A stretch of DNA of 64,000 bases from Nonomuraea fuscirosea (GTDB lineage: Bacteria; Actinomycetota; Actinomycetes; Streptosporangiales; Streptosporangiaceae), in contig NZ_PVNG01000007.1 of NCBI RefSeq assembly GCF_003001935.1, positions 310,001 to 374,000 of the forward strand, in the 5' to 3' direction. The notes beneath the pieces were generated by a model, which was not told the DNA's origin, ran no database searches, and worked only from the letters and a program-made list of their open reading frames with translations. Made by a program: the position numbers and the translations under genes. Positions within the stretch are counted from its first letter, which is position 1; each line of letters starts with the position of its first letter. This document shows, piece by piece, positions 45,384-52,533 of this stretch.

Positions 45384-45416
45384 GAGGGCTCCCCGGCTGT
45401 TGCCGAGGGAGCCCTC
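45384..45416 (-). terminator. Terminator of paralogue C
   Basis: GAGGGCTCCC pairs with GGGAGCCCTC, and an inner CGGC-TGTT-GCCG pair extends it across one bulge. It lies 128 bp past the leftward paralogue C stop and is clearly related to the terminator after paralogue A. Confidence 0.75.
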
Positions 45417-45543
45417 ACCGAGTTGCCGTGGAGACGAGGAGAAATGAAAGCCTCAGGCCGAACCGCGAGAGAAAGCGGACCGCTCCCGAGAGCCCGCATC
45501 AATAGCGGGCACTCATCCCTGCGCCATCAACGCACGGACTTTG

Positions 45544-45891
45544 TTACCAGTTCTGCCCGTCACGGCGCTGGTGGTGCTCCTCGTGGCCGTTGTCGTTGTG
45601 GTTGTCGTTGCGGATCACGATGCAGATGTGGCCGCTACGGTGCCGGCGGTGGCCGCCCCAGCCGCCCCAGCCCCAGCCGCCGCCGTGGTGGCCCCTGTTG
45701 CAGCGCTGGTGGTGACGACGGTGGTGGTGGTGACGGCCCCAGCCCCAGCCGTCCGACGCGAGGACGGACGTGCCGGTGGTGACCTGGGTGGCGGCGTTGG
45801 CCGCGGTCGTCGCCGCGCCCGCGCTGACCATGCCGCCGGTCAGCGCCGTGCTGAAGGCGAGGCCTGCGATAACACTCTTGAGCTTGGGCAT
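45544..45891 (-). CDS. Small secreted Trp/Gly/His/Arg-rich protein, paralogue C
   Basis: A 115-residue protein with leader MPKLKSVIAGLAFSTALTGG plus MVSAGAATT, then ATQVTTGTSVLASDGWGWGR. Its C-terminal part is its own: HHHHRRHHQRCNRGHHGG, GWGWGGWGGHRRHRSGH, ending in IRNDNHNDNGHEEHHQRR. About 20 histidines stand in 80 mature residues, and one cysteine remains. It is on the minus strand and carries the same 41-bp upstream element, leader and terminator type as paralogue A, i.e. an inverted duplicate transcription unit. Confidence 0.75.
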   Translation of the reverse strand: MPKLKSVIAGLAFSTALTGGMVSAGAATTAANAATQVTTGTSVLASDGWGWGRHHHHRRHHQRCNRGHHGGGWGWGGWGGHRRHRSGHICIVIRNDNHNDNGHEEHHQRRDGQNW

Positions 45892-45930
45892 TGCGTTTTC
45901 CCCCTAAAGGATCGGTTGCCCCGTTCTCGG
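45892..45930 (-). promoter_or_regulatory. Conserved 5' leader with ribosome site, copy C
   Basis: On the minus strand GAACGGGGCAACCGATCC then TTTAGGGGGAAAACGCA precedes the ATG, one or two changes from copies A and B. Homology with copy A continues upstream, with weaker identity, to the 41-bp element. Confidence 0.65.
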
Positions 45931-46028
45931 CGTTTTCCGGATTTCCGGGAAACAGATCTGGACGGCTGCTGAAGGCTCATCCACGGAATGTCATTTCCGG
46001 GCCGGTGGGCGGGCAAACGGTCACGACC

Positions 46029-46069
46029 CCATTTTGCTCTGCATTAACAATCTTATTGCTCGCATTAAA
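46029..46069 (-). promoter_or_regulatory. 41-bp conserved upstream element, copy C
   Basis: The reverse complement matches 43229-43269 at 40 of 41 positions, including both TTAATGC half-sites 21 bp apart. The distance to the start codon (about 140 bp) is also the same, while the DNA between is much more diverged. Confidence 0.65.
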
Positions 46070-46915
46070 GATTTATCCACTGAAAAGAGAGGATATGTCC
46101 GAATCTTCCGCATTTGGCCCGGCCAAGTATGGGCGGCAACGGGTCATCGCCCGGACGTCTAGCGACGCCGGACCCTTTTCAGCGCCGGTGGTGCGCATGC
46201 GCGGCCGCTCCCGGACGTCGAAAATCCGCGAGCGAACAATGGCACGACGACGGCCACGACAAACACACGAATAGGCTTGGCCGTTTTCACCGCAATGGGG
46301 ATGCGTACCAAAAACCATGTGCGTTGTCCGGCGCGCGCGGCGGTCACCGTCGATCGGGGAATGGCGATCGAGCCGTCCCAGGAGATGTCCGCCGCTGTGC
46401 GTGGATCCCGGCCATGGCGATCGTCGGCCCGCTCCGTCTGTTAACGGTACGTACCTCAGTCGTCACGCTCGGTATCCTCATGCTTTCCGGCCGCGATGGC
46501 CATAAACGGCTTACGCCAGCCTTTGCCACAGCCTTGGTGTGTCAAGAGATCGCTTAGGCCCCTATCCAACGAAAAATCCAGAAACGCCCAGGGCCGGGCC
46601 CTCTGGTGGCCAAGCATGAGCGATCTGCGCAGGGCAGCCCTCCAGCCGTCCGCCAGCGCCATCCGCGACGCCGGTCCGACGACGGTGTGGAGGCGGTGCT
46701 GGTCGATGGCGGAGGAGGAACAGTGATGGTCGTCGGTGAACGACGGTGGTCCAGGGGCGCGGCGGATGGGGGGAAGCGTGGTGGGCGGCGGCGGAGGGGT
46801 TGTGGCGAGTGGCGGTGGGTCCTGGCCTGCAGGGGTCGCGTGCAGCAGCGATCGCATGGCGGGTGAACGTGGCGAGAGGCGCTAATGGCGGTGGTGGGGT
46901 GGGCTGAGGGGGTGG
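46070..46915. other. Gene-poor interval
   Basis: No gene is well supported in these 850 bp. Composition is lower in GC than the backbone up to about 46560. A short leftward frame at 46159-46347 has a hydrophobic run (PIRVFVVAVVVPLFARGF) and another at 46456-46857 ends in ordinary-looking sequence, but neither has a clear ribosome site or a recognisable family. They may be remnants. Confidence 0.4.
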
Positions 46916-47248
46916 TTAGCGTTTGCCGGTTTTCTTTAGGTGGTGGGTGGAGGCGAAGCCTCTGCGGCCGAGGTCTGTTCCGTGGATGCGGCGCCACTTG
47001 CCGAACTTCTCGCAGTTGCCCCATGTGCGATCCCCCGGATACAGCTTGTCCACGACCCGGCCCGCCGGCGTCACCCGTACGTTCAGCCGGGTTTTCACCC
47101 GGACCACCCGGTACCTGCAGCCGGTGCGGTCGAGGGTGGTGGTCGCGTTCGCGGGGCGGGTGTCGCCGAGGACGACGAGCCCTCCGCCCATGACGGTGAC
47201 CGCGAGGGCCGTGGCCGCGAGGGTTGCGGTGGTGTGGGTGGTGAGCAT
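46916..47248 (-). CDS. Small secreted SH3-like domain protein
   Basis: A 110-residue protein with a signal peptide (TATLAATALAVTVMGGGLVV, cleavage likely after ANA) and a bacterial-SH3-like domain: YRVVRVKTRLNVRVTPAGRV, DKLYPGDRTWG and KWRRIHGTDLGRRGFASTHH. Such domains bind cell-wall peptides. The two cysteines (TGCRYR, GNCEKF) may pair. It is oriented away from the following hydrolase gene, with 149 bp between start codons. Confidence 0.8.
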   Translation of the reverse strand: MLTTHTTATLAATALAVTVMGGGLVVLGDTRPANATTTLDRTGCRYRVVRVKTRLNVRVTPAGRVVDKLYPGDRTWGNCEKFGKWRRIHGTDLGRRGFASTHHLKKTGKR

Positions 47249-47397
47249 GGCGTACCCCCTGGTGCTGGTTGGGACGTGACGCCTTGCTGTCCAGATAGAG
47301 CGTGTAAATGCCCTTCTGTACGGAATCCGGACTCCACCAAGGGACGATGGTTATCGTGAAAAGACGGGGTGTTCGAAGGAGATGAGGAGGAGAGATC

Positions 47398-48297
47398 ATG
47401 GCCGCGCAGCCGGTCCCACACTGGCCGGGACGCATGATCGGCCCGGTGCACGTCCGATCCACGCCGAAGGGGCCCGCCGAGCAGGCGGTGTTCGTGCACG
47501 GCCTGGCGGGGGCGGCCACCAACTGGACCGACCTGATGGACGAGCTGAAGGACACCGTCACCGGCCACGCCATCGACCTGCCGGGCGCGGGGTTCTCGCC
47601 CGTGCCGGCCGACGGCGACTACTCGGTCGCCGCCCACGCGGGCGCGGTGGTCGGCCTGCTGGAGCACACGGGCCCGGCCCACCTGTTCGGCAACTCGCTC
47701 GGCGGCGCGATCGCGGTCAGGGTGGCCGCCTCCCGTCCCGACCTGGTCCGTTCGCTGACGCTCGTCTCGCCGGCCCTGCCCGATCTGCTCCCGAGGTACG
47801 GCCCCGTCCGCATCGCCGCGGCGGCGGTGCCCAGGCTGGGCGAGTGGGTGGCCGACCGGCTGCGCCTGATCCCGGTCGAGCAGCGCATCACCGCGTCCAT
47901 GTCCATGGTGTGGGCCGACGCGGGCGCCGTGCATCCCGTACGCCTGCGCGACGCCATCGACGAGCAGCGCAGGCGCGACGACCTGCCGCACGCCGGCGAG
48001 GCGATGATCCGCTCCGCCCGCGGCATCGTCGCCGAGTACTTCCGCCGGGGCGAGGACACGCTCTGGCGGCAGGCGGAGAAGGTCAGGGCCCGCACGCTGA
48101 TCATTCACGGCCGCCACGACCGCCTGGTCCGCCCGGCCATGGCGCGGAAGGCGTACCGTACGTTCCGGCAGGTCAGGCTGGTGCTGCTGCCGACGGCGGG
48201 GCACGTGGCGATGATGGAGACGCCGAAGGTGGTGGCGGCCGAGGCACGCCGTCTGATCAGTGAGACTCGATTGGGGAATGCCCCACTGCCCAGCTAG
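47398..48297 (+). CDS. Alpha/beta-fold hydrolase
   Basis: A 299-residue hydrolase with oxyanion region VFVHGLAGAATNW, nucleophile elbow GNSLGG, acid Asp in IIHGRHDRLV and base His in TAGHVAMME. The cap region is helical. ATG at 47398 behind GATGAGGAGGAG. It lies 43 bp before moeZ in the same direction, so both are probably co-transcribed. The substrate is unknown. Confidence 0.88.
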   Translation: MAAQPVPHWPGRMIGPVHVRSTPKGPAEQAVFVHGLAGAATNWTDLMDELKDTVTGHAIDLPGAGFSPVPADGDYSVAAHAGAVVGLLEHTGPAHLFGNSLGGAIAVRVAASRPDLVRSLTLVSPALPDLLPRYGPVRIAAAAVPRLGEWVADRLRLIPVEQRITASMSMVWADAGAVHPVRLRDAIDEQRRRDDLPHAGEAMIRSARGIVAEYFRRGEDTLWRQAEKVRARTLIIHGRHDRLVRPAMARKAYRTFRQVRLVLLPTAGHVAMMETPKVVAAEARRLISETRLGNAPLPS

Positions 48298-48340
48298 GTT
48301 TCACAGTTGAGATGAGACCCCTGAAACGGGAGCGTAGAAC

Positions 48341-49522
48341 GTGTCGTTGCCACCGCTGGTCGAGCCGGCCGCAGAGCTGACCGTCGACGAAGTGCGCCGC
48401 TACTCGCGCCACCTGATCATTCCCGATGTGGGCATGGCGGGGCAGAAGCGGCTGAAGAACGCCAAGGTGCTGTGTGTGGGTGCCGGTGGCCTGGGCTCGC
48501 CCGCGCTGCTGTATCTCGCGGCGGCGGGGGTCGGCACCCTCGGCATCATCGACTTCGACGTGGTCGATGAGTCCAACCTGCAGCGCCAGGTCATCCACGG
48601 CCAGTCCGACGTGGGCCGGCCGAAGGCCGAGAGCGCCGCCGCCTCGATCCGCGAGATCAACCCGCTGGTCGAGGTCGTGATCCACAACACGGCGCTGACG
48701 AACGAGAACGTGATGGAGATCTTCTCCGGCTACGACCTCATCGTCGACGGCACCGACAACTTCGCCACCCGCTACATGGTGAACGACGCCGCCGTGCTGC
48801 TCGGCAAGCCGTACGTCTGGGGCTCGATCTACCGCTTCGACGGCCAGGCCAGCGTCTTCTGGGCCGAGCACGGGCCCTGCTACCGCTGCCTCTACCCGGA
48901 GCCCCCGCCTCCCGGCATGGTGCCGTCGTGCGCCGAGGGCGGCGTGCTCGGCGTGCTGTGCGCCTCCATCGGCTCCATCCAGGTCAACGAGGCCATCAAG
49001 CTGCTGACCGGCATCGGCGACCCGCTGGTCGGCCGGCTGATGATCTATGACGCCCTGGAGATGAAGTACCGCGACGTCAAGGTCCGCAAGGACCCCGAGT
49101 GCGTGCTGTGCGGCAAGACCCCCTCGGTCACCCAGCTGCTCGACGACTACGAGGCGTTCTGCGGCGCGGTCTCCGACGAGGCGGCCGAGGCGGCCAGCGG
49201 CTCCACGATCACCGCGGTCGAGCTCAAGGGCATGATGGACCGCGGCGAGAGCATCTACGTCGTCGACGTCCGCGAGCCCAACGAGTACGAGATCGTCTCC
49301 ATCCCCGGCGCCACGCTGATCCCGAAGGGCGAGTTCCTCAACGGCTCGGCCCTGGAGAAGCTGCCCCAGGACAAGAAGATCGTGCTGCACTGCAAGTCGG
49401 GCGCGCGCTCGGCCGAGGCGCTCGCGGTCGTCAAGAACGCCGGCTTCGCCGACGCCGTCCACGTGGGCGGCGGTGTGCTGAGCTGGGTCAAGACCGTGGA
49501 CCCGAGCCTGCCCAGCTACTGA
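48341..49522 (+). CDS. moeZ: Adenylyltransferase/sulfurtransferase MoeZ
   Basis: A 393-residue two-domain enzyme. The E1-like domain (residues about 15-270) adenylates the C-terminal Gly of small sulfur carriers: GAGGLGSPALLYLAAAGVG, DFDVVDESNLQRQ, TDNFATRYMVND and zinc Cys pairs CYRC and CVLC. The C-terminal rhodanese domain has the active-site loop CKSGARS. In actinobacteria MoeZ sulfurates carriers for molybdopterin, cysteine and thioquinolobactin-type pathways. GTG at 48341. Mycobacterial homologues lie in the same Rv3201-Rv3211 neighbourhood. Confidence 0.95.
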   Translation: MSLPPLVEPAAELTVDEVRRYSRHLIIPDVGMAGQKRLKNAKVLCVGAGGLGSPALLYLAAAGVGTLGIIDFDVVDESNLQRQVIHGQSDVGRPKAESAAASIREINPLVEVVIHNTALTNENVMEIFSGYDLIVDGTDNFATRYMVNDAAVLLGKPYVWGSIYRFDGQASVFWAEHGPCYRCLYPEPPPPGMVPSCAEGGVLGVLCASIGSIQVNEAIKLLTGIGDPLVGRLMIYDALEMKYRDVKVRKDPECVLCGKTPSVTQLLDDYEAFCGAVSDEAAEAASGSTITAVELKGMMDRGESIYVVDVREPNEYEIVSIPGATLIPKGEFLNGSALEKLPQDKKIVLHCKSGARSAEALAVVKNAGFADAVHVGGGVLSWVKTVDPSLPSY

Positions 49523-49568
49523 GGGTTTCTGCGTATGCTCCCCAGACACGGCCTTTAAGGTCGAAGGT

Positions 49569-50291
49569 GTGAACTCTGCCCGCCCCTGGCCCACACTCGT
49601 GGTGGCCTCCGCGCTGACGCTGTTCTGCGCGGTGACCGCCGGAGTGGCGGGCAGTGCGGCGGGCACGGAGCTCACCAGGGGGCCCAGCACGGCCGAGCTG
49701 CGCACGGCGGCCGCGCAGGAGGTGGCCGAGCGCTGGCGCGCCTGGCCGACCGGCCGCATCTTCCCCGCGACGCTGCCCTACTCCGCCGAACAGGGCGGGC
49801 GCGAGCGGGCCCACCGGGTCGGCATCTCGCCGCACTCGGCGTGCGGCGCGGACGCCGTGGACGCCAAGGCGGTCGAGGCGCTGCGGGCGGCGGGCTGCAA
49901 GGGCGTTCTGCGGGCCACGTACGTGGACGCGCTGCGCGGCGTGCTCGTCACGATCGGCGTGGTGGCGCTGCGTGACGAGCCGGGGGCCGTACGCGCCAAG
50001 TCCGCCTTCGCCGGCAACGGCAAACCAGCACCCGGCTTGCGCCCGCTGGCCTTCACCGGAACGGTGTCCGACCGGTTCACGCCGGCCGTGCGCCAGTCGG
50101 GGTCGGTCCGCCAGGCGGGCCCGTACCTGGTGCTGACCACGGCCGGCCAGGTCGACGGGCGGCCGGCGGACGCGGCCGGCGAGCCGCGGCCCGCGATCTT
50201 CGCCTTCGCCACCGACATCGCCGAGCGGGTGCTGAGCGAGCTGAGCACGCCGAAGATGCCCGACTGCGCCGCCAGGGAGTGGCGGTGCTGA
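49569..50291 (+). CDS. Membrane-anchored partner protein of mycosin-like protease, copy 1
   Basis: A 240-residue protein with an N-terminal anchor (PTLVVASALTLFCAVTAGVA) and an outer domain. The same domain occurs in the gene at 51628: ERWRAWPTGRIFP, HRVGISPHSACG, GCKGVLRATYVDA, VTIGVVALRDE, GTVSDRF and GPYLVLTTAGQVDGR. Four cysteines are shared by both copies: one in SACG, one in GCKG and two in DCAAREWRC at the very end. I know no named family. The protease gene starts within its last codons (GTGCTGA overlap), so the two are made together. Confidence 0.75.
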   Translation: MNSARPWPTLVVASALTLFCAVTAGVAGSAAGTELTRGPSTAELRTAAAQEVAERWRAWPTGRIFPATLPYSAEQGGRERAHRVGISPHSACGADAVDAKAVEALRAAGCKGVLRATYVDALRGVLVTIGVVALRDEPGAVRAKSAFAGNGKPAPGLRPLAFTGTVSDRFTPAVRQSGSVRQAGPYLVLTTAGQVDGRPADAAGEPRPAIFAFATDIAERVLSELSTPKMPDCAAREWRC

Positions 50292-51574
50292 CCCGGGGCA
50301 GGGGGCGAGGCGTGCTGCGACAAAGCTCGCCGAACCGGGGCACTTCGAGACGCGGCATGGGCGCGGCGGCGGGGGCGTTGCTGCTCGCCGCCGCCCCCGC
50401 CGCGGCCGGCACGCTGCTCCAGCCCGCCCACGCCGACGACGTGCGCGGCGGCCAGCAGGCCGTCATCGAGACGTTGAAACTGCCGCAGGCGTGGCGGACC
50501 AGCAAGGGCGCGGGCGTGCTGGTGGCCGTGCTCGACTCCGGCGTCGATCCGGGCCATCGCGACCTGGCCGGCGCGGTCCGCGTGGGCAAGGATTTCACCG
50601 AGGGCGCAAATCCGCCCGGGATCGCGCCCAGCAGGCTGCACGGCACGTACATGGCTTCCCTGATCGCCGGGCACGGCCACGGACCCCAGGGAAAACGGGG
50701 GATCATCGGCGTCGCGCCCGAAGCGGACGTACTGTCGGTAAGGGTCATCCTCGAGGACGAGGAGCCGGGCTTCCGGGAGTTCAACTCGGCCGAGCGTTTC
50801 GAGAACGTGGTGGCCAAGGGCATCCGCTACGCGGTGGACGAGGGGGCAGACGTCATCAACATGTCGATCTCCAAGGAGCTGGCGACCAGGGAGGAGCGCG
50901 CGGCCATCCGCTACGCCATCTCCAAGGGCGTCGTGCTCGTCGCCGCCGCGGGCAACCGGGGCGACAGGAAGGTCGAAGGCGACTTCGCCCCCTACTCCTA
51001 CCCGGCGGCCTTCCCCGGCGTCGTCTCCGTCGGGGCGACCGACGAGCGGCTGCGGCGGGCCACGTTCTCCAACTGGAACTCCTCGGTGCTGGTGGCCGCG
51101 CCCGGCGTGGACATCATGGGCGCCGGCCCCGGCGACGAATACTGGGTCGGCCGGGGCACCTCGCAGGCCAGCGCGCTGGTCTCGGGCGTGGCCGCGCTCA
51201 TCAAGGCGCGCCATCCGCGCATGTCGCCGCCGCTGGTGGCGCGGGCCATGGCCGACAGCGCCACCGACCGGCCTCCCGGCGGCTACGACACCGCGACCGG
51301 CTTCGGCATCGTCAACGCCGCCAAGGCCCTGGCCGAGGCGGCCCGGCTGGCCGGGCACACCGAGACCGCCGCGGGCGACCAGGCCCAGGACCCGGCCCGG
51401 CCGCTGGCCGGTGGGCAGGCGGGCCCGGTCGAGGTCATCGTCAGGGACGAACGGCGCGTCACGGTCTACACGGCGGTCGCCGCCGCGGCCGGCGCCGGCG
51501 CGCTCGCGTCCCTGGCCGTCATATTCGTCCTGGTCAGACGGGTACGCCGGGCCGCCATGGCACAGGACGCATGA
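50285..51574 (+). CDS. Mycosin-like subtilisin protease, copy 1
   Basis: A 429-residue S8 protease. A Tat/Sec-like signal (SRRGMGAAAGALLLAAAPAA) is followed by the catalytic domain with Asp84 (VLDSGVD), His119 (RLHGTYMAS), Asn223 (AAAGN) and Ser293 (GRGTSQAS). A C-terminal membrane helix (VAAAAGAGALASLAVIFVLV) and a short basic tail complete the MycP layout. MycP proteases belong to type VII secretion, yet no ESX gene is in view. The GTG at 50285 overlaps the partner stop by 7 nt; a GTG at 50279 is also in frame. Confidence 0.88.
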   Translation: MLTRGRGRGVLRQSSPNRGTSRRGMGAAAGALLLAAAPAAAGTLLQPAHADDVRGGQQAVIETLKLPQAWRTSKGAGVLVAVLDSGVDPGHRDLAGAVRVGKDFTEGANPPGIAPSRLHGTYMASLIAGHGHGPQGKRGIIGVAPEADVLSVRVILEDEEPGFREFNSAERFENVVAKGIRYAVDEGADVINMSISKELATREERAAIRYAISKGVVLVAAAGNRGDRKVEGDFAPYSYPAAFPGVVSVGATDERLRRATFSNWNSSVLVAAPGVDIMGAGPGDEYWVGRGTSQASALVSGVAALIKARHPRMSPPLVARAMADSATDRPPGGYDTATGFGIVNAAKALAEAARLAGHTETAAGDQAQDPARPLAGGQAGPVEVIVRDERRVTVYTAVAAAAGAGALASLAVIFVLVRRVRRAAMAQDA

Positions 51575-51627
51575 TCCGCCCACCAAGGGGGACGAAATAG
51601 ACACGAAGCGAATGCGGGAACGAGGCG

Positions 51628-52533
51628 GTGGTGAAGGGACGTAGGTCGGTCACAGGGCTCCCGCGTGCCGAAGGAGAGGCCGCGCAGGAGAACAGGAACC
51701 CGCTCGGCGCCACCACCGGCCGGCGCTCACGCGTGCGCTCATGGCCGGCGGCGGGCTCCCGCAGGCGTACGGAGGCCAAGGAGCGGGCCGAGCTGGCCCT
51801 CCTCCAGCAGGGCGTCCGCAACCGCCGGGTCTTCGTGACGCTGCTCGGCGTCATCATCGCCGTGTCGGCGGTCGTCGTGCTGCTCGGCACGGTCGGCATG
51901 GTCGCCGAAACGCGCTCGCGTCCGCTGACTCCCGCCGAGCAGAATCAGTACAAGCAGGAGGAGATCGCCCGGCGCTGGCAGGCCTGGCCCGCCAGCGGCG
52001 TCTTCCCCGAAGAGGTGCGCTACCTCGGGCTCGACCGCGCCCAGCAGTACGCCAGGCGGGTCGGCATCGCCCCCGAGACCGAGTGCGCCAAGGGCGTGGA
52101 CGCCTCCGTGGCCGGCGTGCTGCAGAACCACGGCTGCCGCACCATGCTGCGGGCCACCTACATCGACCAGACGGCCTCCTTCGTCATCACGGTCGGCGTG
52201 GCCGTGCTGAAGGACGAGGCGTCCAGGGTCTCGGCCGCCGAGGAGCTCACCCAGGACGACCGCGTCGGCGTGCTGCCCGTCGCCTTTCCCGGCACGGTGA
52301 GCGAGCGCTTCGGGCCCGACCAGCGCCAGCGCACCGGATGGGTGGGCGCGGGCCCCTACCTCGTGTTCTCGACGGCGGGTTACGCCGACGGCCGCACCAG
52401 GGCCGCGATCCCGCCCGAGGAGATCCTGCACAGCGAGCTGTGGCCGGCCGCCAAGTCGATCGGCAACCAGATCGCCTACTTCCTGGCGGACCCGCCCAAG
52501 GTGCCGCCCTGTACCCAGGGGAACGTGTGCTGA
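51628..52533 (+). CDS. Membrane-anchored partner protein of mycosin-like protease, copy 2
   Basis: A 301-residue paralogue of the product at 49569. A basic cytosolic part of about 65 residues precedes the membrane helix (VFVTLLGVIIAVSAVVVLLG). The outer domain has ARRWQAWPASGVFP, ARRVGIAPETECA, GCRTMLRATYIDQ, VTVGVAVLKDE, GTVSERF and GPYLVFSTAGYADGR. The same four cysteines are kept, the last two in PPCTQGNVC at the C-terminus. GTG at 51628. The next protease starts at its stop in the same GTGCTGA overlap. Confidence 0.75.
   Translation: MVKGRRSVTGLPRAEGEAAQENRNPLGATTGRRSRVRSWPAAGSRRRTEAKERAELALLQQGVRNRRVFVTLLGVIIAVSAVVVLLGTVGMVAETRSRPLTPAEQNQYKQEEIARRWQAWPASGVFPEEVRYLGLDRAQQYARRVGIAPETECAKGVDASVAGVLQNHGCRTMLRATYIDQTASFVITVGVAVLKDEASRVSAAEELTQDDRVGVLPVAFPGTVSERFGPDQRQRTGWVGAGPYLVFSTAGYADGRTRAAIPPEEILHSELWPAAKSIGNQIAYFLADPPKVPPCTQGNVC

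Noticed and set aside
43406..45891. Small-protein island as a classical RiPP biosynthetic cluster
   Set aside because: Constant leader and variable tail fit the idea, but the leader is a normal signal peptide and no modifying enzyme, protease or transporter gene is adjacent.
46456..46857. Leftward 133-codon frame
   Set aside because: Some segments look protein-like, but there is no clear start signal or family, and the N-terminal half is Pro-rich low complexity. Left as possible remnant only.
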